Shown: piece after piece, positions 14,862 to 24,652 of the stretch | How positions within the stretch are numbered: position 1 is the first letter of the stretch | Layout: each line of letters opens with the position of its first letter | The notes under the pieces: model-generated | The model's database searches: none | Told to the model about the DNA's origin: nothing | Seen by the model: only the letters and a program-made list of their open reading frames with translations | Position numbers and translations under genes: made by a program | NCBI GenBank assembly: GCA_942493375.1 | Contig: OW818698.1 | Span: 3,782,001-3,846,000 of the forward strand | DNA: 64,000 nucleotides | Source of the DNA: G942493375 sp942493375 | GTDB lineage: Bacteria; Armatimonadota; UBA5829 | Reading direction: 5' to 3'

Positions 14862-17429
14862 TTATTTAGATAGTTCCTCGATTGCATAAGAATGAGTAAA
14901 CACATAACTCTCCCCAGGGTCGATTGCTTTTTCTTTGAATAGAAGCTCAAACGTACAGATATCCGGGTGGAGATTTCTATACCAAACCACACTCTGTTCT
15001 ACCAATGACTTATCATAGGTCTGGGTGAATGCCATCCCTGCTGATTTGTTTACAAGCCTCCACATCCCGGTCGGTTTCACCCAATGAGCATAGCTTCCCG
15101 GTCTGCCGGTCATCCGATATTTCTCAACCACACGCCCGTTCTCCAGCGATTCAACAATGGTATTCCCATTACCTGCAGTCTGAATCGTCGGATGAATACC
15201 TATCAGAAGTTTAACTGGGTTTGTTGAAACATTCGTATATGAACTACTTACGGTTACTGTTGCACTTTTCTGATCAAGGGAAACGGTCCTGGTGTTACTC
15301 AAGCCATTGGACAGTTCAGCGACCATAGTTATTGATCTTCCGGAACTCTCAGTTACATTATAGCTTGCATTTGGACCGATTGTTCTATCTGCTCCATTGC
15401 TATACTCTTCATACCCTCTTCCAAATACCGCACTCTCCCTGTTGACTCCCCATATCCCCAATAAATCCCTTCCAGATTTCTTATGGATCATTTTCCATAT
15501 ACGACCACCAGCCTCCGGGACAAGCACCAATCTGATGTTATTGTTATCGATGGTATAAGTGTTCAGAGGTTTGGCTTCGAGTTGAGCTTTAAGAGGATCC
15601 GACCACTCACTGGTTGTCAGATAACTAACATCAGTCATTCTAGTCATCTGATGCTTATTAAGTATCGATAGGAATCTGTCCAGGGATTCTTTCTGTGTAT
15701 TCAAATCGCAAACAAGTTGGTTACCAACATTTTCATAACTGTTTACAGCCAGGTCGATCTGTGAAAACATGATCGGCAGCCGTGCAATCTCTACCCTGTC
15801 CCTGGTTATTGGATCATCTTTGACCAGTTTCTCAGCTGTATCAAACAGTTTGTTGGCCTCACTCAAGACATTCTGACTTATCTGACCGTTTTCCAGGCTG
15901 GCATAGCAGTCCATCTGTAAATCACCCACGCTGGAGGCGTATTTGTGAATCAGTTTGATGTATGCCTTAATCGGTTTCGCTGCCTTGCCATAGTAACCAT
16001 TTACGAACTCATCAATAATCCTGTCAGTGTTTTCAGATGGATTCCAGGCCAGCTTAGCTATCAAATAAGCCCGCAAATCCGCAAACTCACTCGCTTTACT
16101 GGTATACGATCCGCAGTCATAAAAATGCCCGGCACCGTTTTTTATGAAGAAGTTCATGTTGGGTTTGAATGAATACAGATTGGGATGTGGTTGATACAGC
16201 CGCGCATAATTGATTGAATAGTTGCACATTTTTAATTGCTGCCCGGCACACAGTTTAGCCCATCCTGTCAGGTCACTCTTCAGTTTTCGAGTATATTCCG
16301 TATTGGTCTTCTCTATCGGGTGTGACTGGTCCATACCCAGGGGGCAGATTTCAACGACAATATTTCTGTGAAGAGGCATATTCACAGGTGGAGTCTGGCT
16401 CCAATGATAGGCCAGCATAGTAAGCTTAACCCTGGGGAACTCATCCTCAATTACAGCAGCTACCTGGTTGACTAGATTTACTATTAATGCCGATGGCTGC
16501 CCATGTTCCTTTACCAGCGCAGCACACTTTATGCAGCGACAGTATCTGTCTGAATGATCGTTCTGACTTATCCCGATCATAGTAGAGTCCGGATGGTCTC
16601 TCAGTGTCTTACGGACTCCATCGATAACGAGTTTCACAACCTCCGGATTGGTCATACAGTAGTCAGTTTCCAGATCGTTGGTAGCTACTCTCCTGCCGTC
16701 CAGTTCAGAGAAATACTCCGGGTGTGTATCCCTGTATTTATCAAATGGAATCCATTGGCGGATTGTATGCCAGAAGAAGAAAGGGGAAGGATATGCAACC
16801 TCGCCTCCGTGTTCCTCATCTATTGAACTGCGTTTGGCATATCCGTATCCGTTGATCTTGTTCCTTACAGCCCAGTCCTGATCAAATGCGGAGTAATAAT
16901 CCAGTGCCCGTGTTGCAAATGGTGGAACATATGTGACATCCAGACTCTTTAAGTGGATATTCTTGCCGTTCGGCACTACCATGCATTCCGGACTCAACCA
17001 CTTGAATCCGATATATTCATCCAGGAACGTATAGACCGCATAGAGGACTCCCCGGGCGTTGCCAGTCAGTATAAGTGCCGACCCGACAGTCCTGATAACA
17101 ATCCCGTCTTCTCCGAGCTTACCATATTCAACACTGACTCCCAGCTTATTAATCAGCTGGCTCTTTCCCACAATTATCGGAAATCTCTTACCGATCTGAG
17201 TATCAGTTCTGATATCCAGAGATTCGGCAGTAGCCATTTCCAGGTAAAGTTTGAGTTCTTTAGCTGCGTGTTTTTCCTGAGGGGTTGCCTTTTCCGGGAT
17301 GACGATTACATGAGTATTTGAAGTAACCAGCTTTCCTTCAATAAACACTCTGTTTTTAACCTTTGTTCCCGCACAAGCATGTATCGATATAACCAGTAAT
17401 AGCACAGCCAGAACAAGAACACGATTCAT
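14862..17429 (-). CDS. Secreted DUF4838 alpha-glucuronidase-like protein with mutarotase-like C-terminus
   Basis: 855 aa from ATG 17429, where AAAGGA lies 12 bases upstream; starting at 17456 would add nine residues before the signal peptide (NRVLVLAVLLLVISIHACAG). Domains: a GH67-N-like beta/alpha domain (about 30-150, VVGKSQL ... GNARGVLYAVYTFLDE), the DUF4838 barrel (about 170-520) with ISQNDHSDRYCRCIKC, a helical region, then a C-terminal beta-sandwich from about 625 (IRLVLVPEAGGRIWKMIH) like aldose epimerases. DUF4838 proteins are thought to act on uronic-acid-containing glycans. The fused mutarotase-like domain and the separate mutarotase at 18415 are consistent with sugar processing. 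Exact substrate unknown. Confidence 0.82.
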   Translation of the reverse strand: MNRVLVLAVLLLVISIHACAGTKVKNRVFIEGKLVTSNTHVIVIPEKATPQEKHAAKELKLYLEMATAESLDIRTDTQIGKRFPIIVGKSQLINKLGVSVEYGKLGEDGIVIRTVGSALILTGNARGVLYAVYTFLDEYIGFKWLSPECMVVPNGKNIHLKSLDVTYVPPFATRALDYYSAFDQDWAVRNKINGYGYAKRSSIDEEHGGEVAYPSPFFFWHTIRQWIPFDKYRDTHPEYFSELDGRRVATNDLETDYCMTNPEVVKLVIDGVRKTLRDHPDSTMIGISQNDHSDRYCRCIKCAALVKEHGQPSALIVNLVNQVAAVIEDEFPRVKLTMLAYHWSQTPPVNMPLHRNIVVEICPLGMDQSHPIEKTNTEYTRKLKSDLTGWAKLCAGQQLKMCNYSINYARLYQPHPNLYSFKPNMNFFIKNGAGHFYDCGSYTSKASEFADLRAYLIAKLAWNPSENTDRIIDEFVNGYYGKAAKPIKAYIKLIHKYASSVGDLQMDCYASLENGQISQNVLSEANKLFDTAEKLVKDDPITRDRVEIARLPIMFSQIDLAVNSYENVGNQLVCDLNTQKESLDRFLSILNKHQMTRMTDVSYLTTSEWSDPLKAQLEAKPLNTYTIDNNNIRLVLVPEAGGRIWKMIHKKSGRDLLGIWGVNRESAVFGRGYEEYSNGADRTIGPNASYNVTESSGRSITMVAELSNGLSNTRTVSLDQKSATVTVSSSYTNVSTNPVKLLIGIHPTIQTAGNGNTIVESLENGRVVEKYRMTGRPGSYAHWVKPTGMWRLVNKSAGMAFTQTYDKSLVEQSVVWYRNLHPDICTFELLFKEKAIDPGESYVFTHSYAIEELSK

Positions 17430-17437
17430 TTGGTCAC

Positions 17438-18388
17438 TTATCCTTTGTAGCTGCAAAGCCCCTTGCCATATCGTTCGATATACTGATCTCCAAAAGCTGC
17501 CACATAATCCTTATCAAGGAAGCATGCGAACGTGGTTATGTGCTCAATACCCAGTTTTGCATAGGTCTCCAAGTCGGCAGCAAAAACATCATCGCTCCAG
17601 CGGATATCTTTGGCTGGTCGTTTCCAATCAGAGAATAGTGAGACATCAAGCCAGTATTCCAGTATCTGAGCCGATTCCCTGCCGAATAGGTCCAGATTTG
17701 TCTTTAGATTCTCAACGTTCTCAAAACACTCGGTTTGTTCTTCAAACGGTCTGTCGTGATTTCTATGTATCGGAGCATACTCCAGAAATATCCCATCTGC
17801 AGGTTTAATGTATATGGGAGGATCTGCAGTACCCGCATAGGCCAGATGTGCGAGTGTGGCATTAGCATCAAGAGTCCTGATAGCTTGAAGCATACGGTTT
17901 TCCATTATCAATGCCTGGTCGCTGCTGGAAAGCTCCCGGCATTTTGGACACTTACACCACCCGAAGGCATCACTGCCCCACAGAAAATATCTCCCGGAAG
18001 TGGAACGTAATCTATTACAAAGCTTAACAGTATTCTCTGCAATTATCTCCAGAGCATCAGCATTACTTGGACAAAAATTGATATCAGCAGTCCTGTCGCC
18101 TTCATCATTCATCCTGAAAAGTCCAGGATTTTCAGCAAACATGTCTCTGGGAAGCAGGTGTTCTATGGCGTGGATTTCATATTCTACGTTCAAACCGAGT
18201 GCTGCACACTTATCAAGAAATGCCAAGCCAATATCAGACTCCATATAATCAACCGTTTTATACAAGGCTTTTTCAGGGAACGGATGAATCCCGATACTTG
18301 TAAGCCCACCCGCTGCCGCCTTTTCCGGCCATTGATCATATGTCAGGTCCGTTACCGATATTACAACGCCTCTAGTTTTGAATTGCAT
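17438..18388 (-). CDS. Cytosolic DUF4838-like TIM-barrel protein
   Basis: 316 aa with no signal peptide. The sequence SDAFGWCKCPKCREL closely matches the zinc-finger-like CxCxxC motif found in the DUF4838 barrel, and the preceding LWG and following EYAPIHRNHDRP fit the same fold. Compared with the neighbour it lacks the GH67-N-like domain and all C-terminal domains. It may process a released oligosaccharide inside the cell, or it may be a non-secreted paralogue. CTGGAGG lies 10 bases upstream of ATG 18388, and its stop is 8 bases before the next gene's start, so the two are one operon. Confidence 0.7.
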   Translation of the reverse strand: MQFKTRGVVISVTDLTYDQWPEKAAAGGLTSIGIHPFPEKALYKTVDYMESDIGLAFLDKCAALGLNVEYEIHAIEHLLPRDMFAENPGLFRMNDEGDRTADINFCPSNADALEIIAENTVKLCNRLRSTSGRYFLWGSDAFGWCKCPKCRELSSSDQALIMENRMLQAIRTLDANATLAHLAYAGTADPPIYIKPADGIFLEYAPIHRNHDRPFEEQTECFENVENLKTNLDLFGRESAQILEYWLDVSLFSDWKRPAKDIRWSDDVFAADLETYAKLGIEHITTFACFLDKDYVAAFGDQYIERYGKGLCSYKG

Positions 18389-18414
18389 CCGTCAATTGCC
18401 TCCAGCCGGTCCAC

Positions 18415-19413
18415 TTACTTGTTTCTGAGTATATTATGCAAGTCTTTCCTGTCACTCTGCCCCAGCACAATGTTTAATTCCCATTTCACGCTCGATTTTG
18501 GTGGAATTATGTTATCTATACCCCGAGCTTCGGAGAGTTGATAGGTCTCATCCGCATTTGTCGGCTCCAGAGCAGCGTTGTAAGCATTAGAACCTGCTGG
18601 ATATGCAGCCTGGTTGATCCAAATACCTATGTATGGCAATTCCTTGTTTGAGAACATCATGGCAAGGTAGTCACCGGTTTTGGAATCATAAAAACCGCCA
18701 TATCCAACTGGGAGTTTCTCTGTAAACCGTTTAGTAGCACTCTGGGTCTCCGTCAGCTTTATCCAATCGAGACTGTTCTTACTCTCTACTGTCCAGCCTG
18801 GAATGCCTTCACGTATCTCAGTCTTGCCAGGTAGAAATATCTCCATCCCAGGAGAGACTTTTATCAAAGCATGTGCTGCCCACGCAGCCTTCATTACTTC
18901 AGATGTCTGGTTTGTTGCTTTGTATCGTATAGTTACCGTGTCCGGGTCTGTCAGAGTAATTTCTTTTTCAAATACATATGGCAACCGGATACCATACGTC
19001 CTGAACCTGACACTTGAACCCTTCCTGGTCACTTCAAACGGCAGTGTCCAGGTCTCACCATGGTCAGCCATTGTAGTTCCTTTCCAGGGCCCATCCGGGT
19101 ATTCGCATACTCCGACAGTCGGAAAACAGTCATCAAACCCGCTCATGTCCCCATCAGGAAAACCTGCTGCATATGGTAGATTTTTATAGCTGTATGTCTT
19201 GTTCTGCCAAATCCACTCCCGCATATTGCGTTTATCAAAGACAGAGATAATATTGGCCCCGCGGGTCGGAAGCACAACCACCTTCAGAGACTTGCTCTCA
19301 ATCTCGATTGATTCCAGTCCCTTAAAAGTAGATTTTTTCATCGTAATCGCTCCCACCGCACTCCCTGCAAATACAAGCACCAGCGTCATCAAACATAGCC
19401 ATCTAATAAACAT
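18415..19413 (-). CDS. Secreted aldose 1-epimerase-like (galactose mutarotase fold) protein
   Basis: 332 aa. It has an N-terminal signal peptide (MFIRWLCLMTLVLVFAGSAVGA). The body is a beta-sandwich with VVLPTRGANIISVFDKRN, a dyad motif ADHGETWTLPFEV that has the His and Glu positions expected of the epimerase catalytic site, and PYAAGFPDGDMSGFDDCFPT. Members interconvert sugar anomers or are glycan-binding relatives. GGAGG lies eight bases before ATG 19413. It follows the gene at 19465 and precedes the DUF4838 pair in the same direction, suggesting joint expression with the exported glycosidases. Whether it is catalytically active is inferred from the retained His and Glu only. Confidence 0.78.
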   Translation of the reverse strand: MFIRWLCLMTLVLVFAGSAVGAITMKKSTFKGLESIEIESKSLKVVVLPTRGANIISVFDKRNMREWIWQNKTYSYKNLPYAAGFPDGDMSGFDDCFPTVGVCEYPDGPWKGTTMADHGETWTLPFEVTRKGSSVRFRTYGIRLPYVFEKEITLTDPDTVTIRYKATNQTSEVMKAAWAAHALIKVSPGMEIFLPGKTEIREGIPGWTVESKNSLDWIKLTETQSATKRFTEKLPVGYGGFYDSKTGDYLAMMFSNKELPYIGIWINQAAYPAGSNAYNAALEPTNADETYQLSEARGIDNIIPPKSSVKWELNIVLGQSDRKDLHNILRNK

Positions 19414-19464
19414 GCAGGAATCCTCCGTATATATTAAAGCGGATTAGAGTCCGCATTGCATTCA

Positions 19465-22056
19465 CTAATCAACCAACAAAAAGTCTCCCTGGTCCACTGG
19501 CAATGTGACCGAAGGACCATTTGAGGTTTTATTCACATTCAGTTCACCGTGCGCAAGACTTGTTACTTTCGTAGCATTTGGCAGTCCAGGGAAACTTACT
19601 GTTACCTTCCCGGTCGCATTGTTTTTGAAACTGACCAGAGTTACTACAGCTCCAAGTTTACTCTCCTGCAGAGTTGCTTCAATCAACGGATCGCTCGTAA
19701 CGACATGAGATGCGACTTTGACATCTTTAGCCCAATGGACAATGTAGTTCCTGATCTCTTTCGGATAATTTTCTGCTAGTCCGGAACGATTTGTCACAGC
19801 CGGGCGCAGATATGCCATCCCTGGCAGGAATCCAAGAAGAATGGCTTTGCCTTTACCAATCTTGTTTTCAACAGCTGCCGGGGAACCATCATCGAATCGA
19901 GCGATGACACTGGACATATCAACCGGTGTCAGGTTGTGCCTGTAACACAGTGCCGGGAAGCTCAACAGTGTTTCAGTCGTAACTGTAGCAATACTATTCA
20001 TATTTGGAAGATCCTCAGATGGAGCAATAGCTCGAACCGATCTGACTAATGATTCCGAACTCAACGAATAAAGTCTCTTCATTGCCAGGTTGCTTTCGCG
20101 ATACTGGTTGAGATTACCTCCTCCCCCACTTGAGATTAACACTCCACCGCTTCTGATCCACTTCTCAAGCCTTAGAACAGCTTTGTCCTGTAACTCTTGA
20201 CCAACCAAATAGAGCACCTTATAACTCTTAAGCATACCTGCAGCGACATCGTCATCTGTTATCACATCCACCGGTATCTGGGAGTGCCTCAGCGCCAGCC
20301 AGATAGCTTTACGCTCATGGTTATCGGTATTCAGTGTGGCGTGATACAAGTTGGATACGTTTTTCGACAATAGATCCTCAGTGTTCCAGACATCATTTAC
20401 CTTACTGAGCAATATAGCTGTTTGAGCTTTGCGCATACGGGCATTGTAAAGTCTTTTATCTATGCGCGAGACAGCATCGGTGATTCGTTGAATAGCTGGA
20501 AATTTGTCTTTGCTTTCTGCAAATTCCACATAGTCACAGGTTCCGAACGCCTGGTGATAAATAGCAAAGTGGTCGATAACTTTAATCTGGTTTCCCAGTG
20601 CAAAATAGTTCATTCGAAGTAGATGCTCAGCACCTGGTCCCGCATCCGGAATCGTATAAAAACAGGCTGGAGCCTTGTAATAGTCAGCAGCATGTCTCAG
20701 CGTTGCCAATACCATTCCATATACCTGGGGAGATACTTCGGGCACCTGCCACCACCAGTCCTCCGACCACGGCATAGTCATCCCTTTGTCCTTGAATACA
20801 TTGACCCATTTTCTGACATCCGGCCAAACAGGAATGTGTGGGCTGTAGTTAGCACCGGTTTGGATATTATTTCCATAGAGCTTTCGATATATCTGTGTAT
20901 CGCTTGCCAGTTCCCGGGTCCACAATTCATATCTGAAGACAGCTGCTTCGTAAAGGAGCTTAGGTTTTTGAGGTGTCAACGGACCACCTAAATGGACAAA
21001 TCCCCACTTCTCATCCTCAGATTTTCCGGCAGCCCTGGCTTCATTTTCGGGAAGTATAAAATCCGACGGATTAAACTTTTTAGACTTCAGATATTCAACA
21101 AACGCCGCATCCTGTTGCGCTGGTGTAGCCTTGAGATCTATATCGATCTCATCTCCGAAACTAATTAATCTCATCAGGTTTCCAATACCTGCATTCTTAA
21201 TTGCAGCAGCAGTCTTTTGCGGTTCATCTTCTCTGTGCAACAACTTAGCAGGGTTGGTATGGTAGCTTTTGGATTTCAAGTACTCCAGATCTTTTTTATC
21301 GGCAACATAGTTAGTGAGATTAGAATGTCCCAATAGATGAACGATCCTGGCCTGCATCTCTTCAAGTCTTGATGGATTCTTCAGGTTTATACCGAACTGA
21401 TGCGATATAAACCACATGTATTTGATGGGTTTCGGATCTTTACCTGTAGCTTCCAGCCATTTAAGTTGTTGTTGGGCAGCTTCCTCAAGAGTAATAACTC
21501 CATATTTGGATGCATTACTGACAGGTATCATCAATCCGACAGTCGGTAGTTTCGGGCCTCCTCCAAACCATGTGCTGTATCCAATTGATGTGGGTCTGCT
21601 CTCGTTGAAGTCTATAGTCCGCGACATCTGTTGTTCAGGTGTGCGTGAGAGTTCTATTTTCAGACGTAGAGGTGTATTTGCTGACGCACCGATCACTCCC
21701 ATGAACACCGAAGAGAGGTAGTCGTCGGTTGAATGGTAGAATGTTGGTTTGGAGGACATATACTCCCCAATGTCTATCCAGTCAGTGCTTTCTCCGGGTC
21801 TGAGATACTTGTCCGGATTAGGTTGAGTCTTGGAAATACCATCTCGCCCAAGGTAAAACATATCTCCAGCCCAGGGGTCCTTGTTTGGGTTGAAATAAAC
21901 ACGAACAGCTATATCAGATCCGGAGTCTGTGGGATTGGTGATCTTCATATTCCAGATCCCAGGCCCCAGCGTTGCATAGTTTCTGCCTGTTGCAATCTGA
22001 GGTAGAGCAGCCATACACATCAGAACACCCAATCCAATCAACACAGTCTTCAGCAT
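19465..22056 (-). CDS. Large secreted glycosidase-like protein with GH42-type trimerisation domain
   Basis: 863 aa from ATG 22056 (AGGAGG with 7-base spacing); an in-frame extension to 22077 is unlikely. A signal peptide (MLKTVLIGLGVLMCMAALPQIATG) is followed by a beta-domain with SIGYSTWFGGGPKLP, a long TIM-barrel region of about 200-520 (HQFGINLKNPSRLEEMQ, FGDEIDIDL, PWSEDWWWQVPE), then a flavodoxin-like domain (about 575-720; VLYLVGQELQDKAVLRLEKWI, SGGVLISSGGGG) characteristic of GH42 trimerisation domains, and a short C-terminal beta-domain. The catalytic Glu residues are not certain. Likely an exported beta-galactosidase-type or related enzyme. Confidence 0.68.
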   Translation of the reverse strand: MLKTVLIGLGVLMCMAALPQIATGRNYATLGPGIWNMKITNPTDSGSDIAVRVYFNPNKDPWAGDMFYLGRDGISKTQPNPDKYLRPGESTDWIDIGEYMSSKPTFYHSTDDYLSSVFMGVIGASANTPLRLKIELSRTPEQQMSRTIDFNESRPTSIGYSTWFGGGPKLPTVGLMIPVSNASKYGVITLEEAAQQQLKWLEATGKDPKPIKYMWFISHQFGINLKNPSRLEEMQARIVHLLGHSNLTNYVADKKDLEYLKSKSYHTNPAKLLHREDEPQKTAAAIKNAGIGNLMRLISFGDEIDIDLKATPAQQDAAFVEYLKSKKFNPSDFILPENEARAAGKSEDEKWGFVHLGGPLTPQKPKLLYEAAVFRYELWTRELASDTQIYRKLYGNNIQTGANYSPHIPVWPDVRKWVNVFKDKGMTMPWSEDWWWQVPEVSPQVYGMVLATLRHAADYYKAPACFYTIPDAGPGAEHLLRMNYFALGNQIKVIDHFAIYHQAFGTCDYVEFAESKDKFPAIQRITDAVSRIDKRLYNARMRKAQTAILLSKVNDVWNTEDLLSKNVSNLYHATLNTDNHERKAIWLALRHSQIPVDVITDDDVAAGMLKSYKVLYLVGQELQDKAVLRLEKWIRSGGVLISSGGGGNLNQYRESNLAMKRLYSLSSESLVRSVRAIAPSEDLPNMNSIATVTTETLLSFPALCYRHNLTPVDMSSVIARFDDGSPAAVENKIGKGKAILLGFLPGMAYLRPAVTNRSGLAENYPKEIRNYIVHWAKDVKVASHVVTSDPLIEATLQESKLGAVVTLVSFKNNATGKVTVSFPGLPNATKVTSLAHGELNVNKTSNGPSVTLPVDQGDFLLVD

Positions 22057-22099
22057 TACACTACCTCCTATTCGCAACCCAGCTTATCCGTGAAATGAA

Positions 22100-24628
22100 C
22101 TATTCTACCCGCAGCGCGTTCCAACCCCCGTAGTTGTATCCGCCTGTCCCATCAGTTTCGAGCTGAATCATCACTTTCTGACCGGCAAAACTGGAGATAT
22201 CTACATTGAAATCTTTCGACTCCCAGGGAAACTTGGTCTGGTCTATCTCAATCTGAGTCTTGCCATTGATTATTACCTTGCCAACCATGCCGTTCTTCGC
22301 ATGAGCATCCATACCGAATGAACCGATAAGGTGCAGTGGAGACTTGGTTGGCATCACCCCAACAACGTGTGCTCTACCACCTGCATGGTGGAAGAAACCA
22401 GCTGCTCTGGGTAGGAAATAAGGAGTGCTCTGTCCAGCCGCCATACCATCAACAGCCCAGGGCATCGCATTGACATCACCGGGTATCAAGTTATTGGATG
22501 CTCCAAACGCTATAAACGATGTTTTTCCTTTCGCTGTGAAACTAATGATGCTTCCCTGTCTCTCAGGTTTCTCCCCATTGACATAAACCTCAGTAAGTCC
22601 AGCAGGAACAAAGGCTTTTACAGTCCCGTTTGCAGTGAACTCCACTATATAATAGTCTTTGTCCAGTCCGGCTACCCCGCGAATGAGCGTAAAGTCATCG
22701 GGAACCGAACTGATATGGAATGCTTCCTGAGGCATAGTTCCTGGAACCAACCTGTAGAGGGATTTAGGGTCAAGTCCGATCAGCCTGTTTTCATCATAAA
22801 ATAACCAGTCCGGCAATGTCATCCCGGCGAATTCGTTGACTCCGGTATAGACTGTATTGAACTTCTTACTCGTCCCATCTGCCAGATATACAGTAAGTCC
22901 GCGCACTTTACCGTCGTTTTCCAGGAAAGCCTTTACTTTTCCTTTTCCGGTGAACGCAGCTTTCTGGTGTGGAAGAAGAAGGGTATTGGGTGCAGGATTG
23001 AGTTCATAGTCCTGGAATGCCCTCATCTCTTCAATGATTCCATCCGGCAGTGGATACTGTCCCCAGGGCAGCTTCACACCGATGCGTTCATAACCGTCTC
23101 TCTGCGTATTGAGGTCGTCAGCACCAGGGCGGGTTACAAACTTCACGAACTTGCTGAATATGTAATGCACCAGATTGTGTTTAGCCGCCGCAGTGTCCTG
23201 CGCAAAAGAAGAGAATCGGGCATTGACATCGTTATAAGCCTCTTCCTGCAGAGCAACCTGAGGGTAAGCGATTTTCAAAGCCTGATGCAGTGCGATGTCA
23301 CCTAGGCGTATATTCATAATGTCCCGGTTCTCAGCAGGGCAGGTCATTGGAGAATGACTCTCGTCCAGATGGATAGCATCGGCTCCGGCTTCAATTGCAG
23401 GTCTGACCGCCTGTACATAAAAATCCCGCCAGGGCTTGTAGCACGGGGAGACATAATAATGTCCGCTCCGTCCGCCATCCAAAGACCACATTAGGAATCC
23501 CGTATCCGGGTCCTGAACTCCCCATCCCGGGAAGACCGGGTTCATGCCGGGCTTGAACCTGTCGATATACTCGGTCATCCCCTTGTTTACACCAAAAGCA
23601 TTAAAGTGCGCACAGACATGGAATCCAAGTTCCCTCGCGTGCTTACACCATTTTTTAAAATCATCTGATGGCGTGTAGTCCGGATAACCGAAGTCCATCG
23701 CGTTCGTGCGCCATACAGGGGTATAAAGAAGTGTCTGTGAAGGCACCAGCTTTTTCGCAAGATCATCAAGAAACTCAAGCTTAAACACATCATAATTATT
23801 GAAACCTACACTGGCCCGAATGCCCTTGACCCAACCGAGCTGCTGGGAAACCGGCGCAAACTCGAGCTTCTTGACCATCCAGTCCCTGGCAAACCGGTCT
23901 GCAAGTGTATGCCAGGACCCTTTGCAAGCCTGAAAACGCACTGGAAAAATCGCAAATGACTTGCTGCCAATCTCCATCTTCTGGACAATCTCTGCATCTG
24001 CTGTCTTATCTGCTGCGGTTAATATAAATCCTTTGTTCAACTCATCTTTATCATTATAAGTTATAGCCCAGGAGTTGGTCTTGCCTTCAAACAGGAACAT
24101 AGAGACAGCCATCTGGGAGGTATCTTCTGATGAAAACACCCCGGTCTGAGGAGCCTTAACGACGTCACAGTCACCGAAGTTCGACGGCAAGACAGCCTGG
24201 TGTGCATCAATATCTATGCCGGATACAGGGAATGTAAATCTGGTTATAGGTGAACTGGCAGTGACCCGCATTCGAAGCAATATATCACCCGTGCCGCCAT
24301 CCACTCCCCAATAGACCTTAACCTTCACCCCATCGCTACTGGTCATCAGAAATGTTACATGGTTGGATCTACGACCCAACAAACTACATTTCCACTCCTC
24401 ACCTTTAAGGCCATCAGAAACGACCCTGGGTGCAACAAACCCCTTTGTATTGTTAACCAGCACACTGCCGGTAAGGTTATTGACCAGCTTTACCAACTCA
24501 CCAGACTCAATAGTAGCCGTCAAAGTATGGCTGCGTATAGTTACCTTTTTACTGGCAGCATTGGCAGGGTAAATCAGATAACAAAAAAAGATCAAACTAA
24601 AGATAAGGAGTGTAGTACGGTGTGTCAT
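22100..24628 (-). CDS. Secreted DUF6259-like glycoside hydrolase TIM-barrel protein
   Basis: 842 aa. A signal peptide (LLIFSLIFFCYLIYPANA) precedes a beta-sandwich (about 30-250) and a TIM barrel in the middle with YTPVWRTNAMDFGYPDYT, HVCAHFNAFG, and GADAIHLDESHSP, where Asp and Glu lie at a barrel strand end, as in retaining glycosidases. C-terminal beta-domains follow, with QKVMIQLETDGTGGYNYGGW near the end resembling a carbohydrate-binding module. I match the layout to DUF6259 proteins from memory. It lies 44 bases before the next gene on the same strand and probably shares its transcript. Substrate unknown. Confidence 0.68.
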   Translation of the reverse strand: MTHRTTLLIFSLIFFCYLIYPANAASKKVTIRSHTLTATIESGELVKLVNNLTGSVLVNNTKGFVAPRVVSDGLKGEEWKCSLLGRRSNHVTFLMTSSDGVKVKVYWGVDGGTGDILLRMRVTASSPITRFTFPVSGIDIDAHQAVLPSNFGDCDVVKAPQTGVFSSEDTSQMAVSMFLFEGKTNSWAITYNDKDELNKGFILTAADKTADAEIVQKMEIGSKSFAIFPVRFQACKGSWHTLADRFARDWMVKKLEFAPVSQQLGWVKGIRASVGFNNYDVFKLEFLDDLAKKLVPSQTLLYTPVWRTNAMDFGYPDYTPSDDFKKWCKHARELGFHVCAHFNAFGVNKGMTEYIDRFKPGMNPVFPGWGVQDPDTGFLMWSLDGGRSGHYYVSPCYKPWRDFYVQAVRPAIEAGADAIHLDESHSPMTCPAENRDIMNIRLGDIALHQALKIAYPQVALQEEAYNDVNARFSSFAQDTAAAKHNLVHYIFSKFVKFVTRPGADDLNTQRDGYERIGVKLPWGQYPLPDGIIEEMRAFQDYELNPAPNTLLLPHQKAAFTGKGKVKAFLENDGKVRGLTVYLADGTSKKFNTVYTGVNEFAGMTLPDWLFYDENRLIGLDPKSLYRLVPGTMPQEAFHISSVPDDFTLIRGVAGLDKDYYIVEFTANGTVKAFVPAGLTEVYVNGEKPERQGSIISFTAKGKTSFIAFGASNNLIPGDVNAMPWAVDGMAAGQSTPYFLPRAAGFFHHAGGRAHVVGVMPTKSPLHLIGSFGMDAHAKNGMVGKVIINGKTQIEIDQTKFPWESKDFNVDISSFAGQKVMIQLETDGTGGYNYGGWNALRVE

Positions 24629-24652
24629 ATTTATACCTTTTCATCTATTAGC

